Source: Prevotella sp. (lineage in GTDB: Bacteria > Bacteroidota > Bacteroidia > Bacteroidales > Bacteroidaceae). From it: 64,000 nucleotides of DNA. Location: the NCBI GenBank assembly GCA_022641735.1, contig JALCDQ010000002.1:219023-283022 (forward strand), written 5' to 3'. Positions within the stretch are counted from its first letter, which is position 1; each line of letters opens with the position of its first letter. The translations under genes were made by a program, and so were the position numbers. The notes beneath the pieces were generated by a model. It was not told the DNA's origin. It was given only the letters and a program-made list of their open reading frames with translations, and did no database searches. This document shows positions 63,921 to 64,000 of the stretch, piece after piece.

Positions 63921-64000
63921 GAGGCGGCTGCCTACTCTCCCGCATTGCATTGCAGTACCATCGGCGCAAGCGGGCTTAACTTCTCTGTTCGGAATGGGAA
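63921..64000 (-). rRNA. rrf: 5S ribosomal RNA, 3' part
   Basis: Read on the minus strand, the end of the window is the 3' part of a 5S rRNA: CCATTCCGAACAGAGAAGTTAAG, cut here by the window edge, then a GATGGTACTG segment and GGGAGAGTAGG before the terminal stem. About 80 of roughly 110 nt are present; 16S and 23S should lie beyond the window, on the same strand. The 3' end is accurate to a few bases. Confidence 0.93.

Noticed and set aside
1..64000. Prophage, transposon or integrated element
   Set aside because: No integrase, transposase, phage structural gene, terminal inverted repeats or attachment-site duplication next to the tRNAs was seen.

Overview
The window looks like chromosomal DNA from a Bacteroidales bacterium, most probably a member of the Prevotella group. 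The signs are: Bacteroidota-type promoters (TTTG, about 20 bp, then TAnnTTTG) in front of many genes; tRNA genes without an encoded CCA; families found almost only in this phylum (GldE, UpxY-type NusG paralogue, DUF4924, DKNYY repeats, a DUF6078-like protein, OmpP1/FadL-type porin, PPi-dependent phosphofructokinase); and moderate to low GC. This is inferred from gene content, not from a 16S gene. The window opens inside a DASS-type transporter gene and ends inside a 5S rRNA gene. I see no prophage, insertion sequence, CRISPR array or conjugative element, so most of the region is core genome.

Layout. 1-3.5 kb: transporter, then convergent mtaB and a glycosyltransferase. 3.8-13.3 kb: a small lipoprotein, then a minus-strand run of a Wza-like export lipoprotein, glmS, purF, carA and carB, in which three consecutive genes encode glutamine amidotransferases. 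13.5-21.8 kb: uxaC and ansA (divergent), rubrerythrin, surface proteins, dapA, and the comEC-truA-DMT transporter operon, which runs to 23.3 kb. 23.4-30.2 kb: a flavodoxin/ferredoxin protein, an M6 protease, an outer membrane barrel, fmt, tsaC and a ClC channel. 30.5-36.1 kb: ROK kinase, then LysE-DUF4924-rfbD-prfC, then an orphan UpxY-like antiterminator. 36.3-44 kb: secreted proteins, porin, prmA, GH25 lysozyme and pfp. 44.4-51.2 kb: a tight six-gene plus-strand run ending in a YgiQ radical SAM enzyme and a PP2C-like protein. 51.2-55.7 kb: phytase-like lipoprotein or secreted protein, PPTase, gldE, ssb, and a four-tRNA cluster (Gly-Leu-Leu-Gly). 55.8-64 kb: nspC, a ThiE-like protein, prs, the glycogen pair (phosphorylase and GT3-type synthase), a small secreted protein and the 5S rRNA end.

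The most unusual content is outside the genes. Eight intergenic regions carry arrays of short palindromes repeated at exactly 22 bp, two turns of B-DNA. The palindrome word differs between loci (GTAAAAGGTAACCTTTTAC, AAAACAAGTTGTTTT, GGACANNNTGTCC, TGTAACGTGATTACA and others), but the spacing does not. Some words recur identically at distant loci. I do not recognise this as a named element.

Three other regulatory observations are reported. A 27-bp composite inverted/direct repeat (CCCTA-N8-TAGG-N5-CCCTA) sits 32 bp upstream of the -7 element of two unlinked surface-protein genes. An orphan consensus promoter and a terminator bracket about 120 nt with no gene (candidate small RNA at 37.5-37.63 kb). 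At least one promoter (23.36 kb) is placed so that its mRNA would be leaderless.
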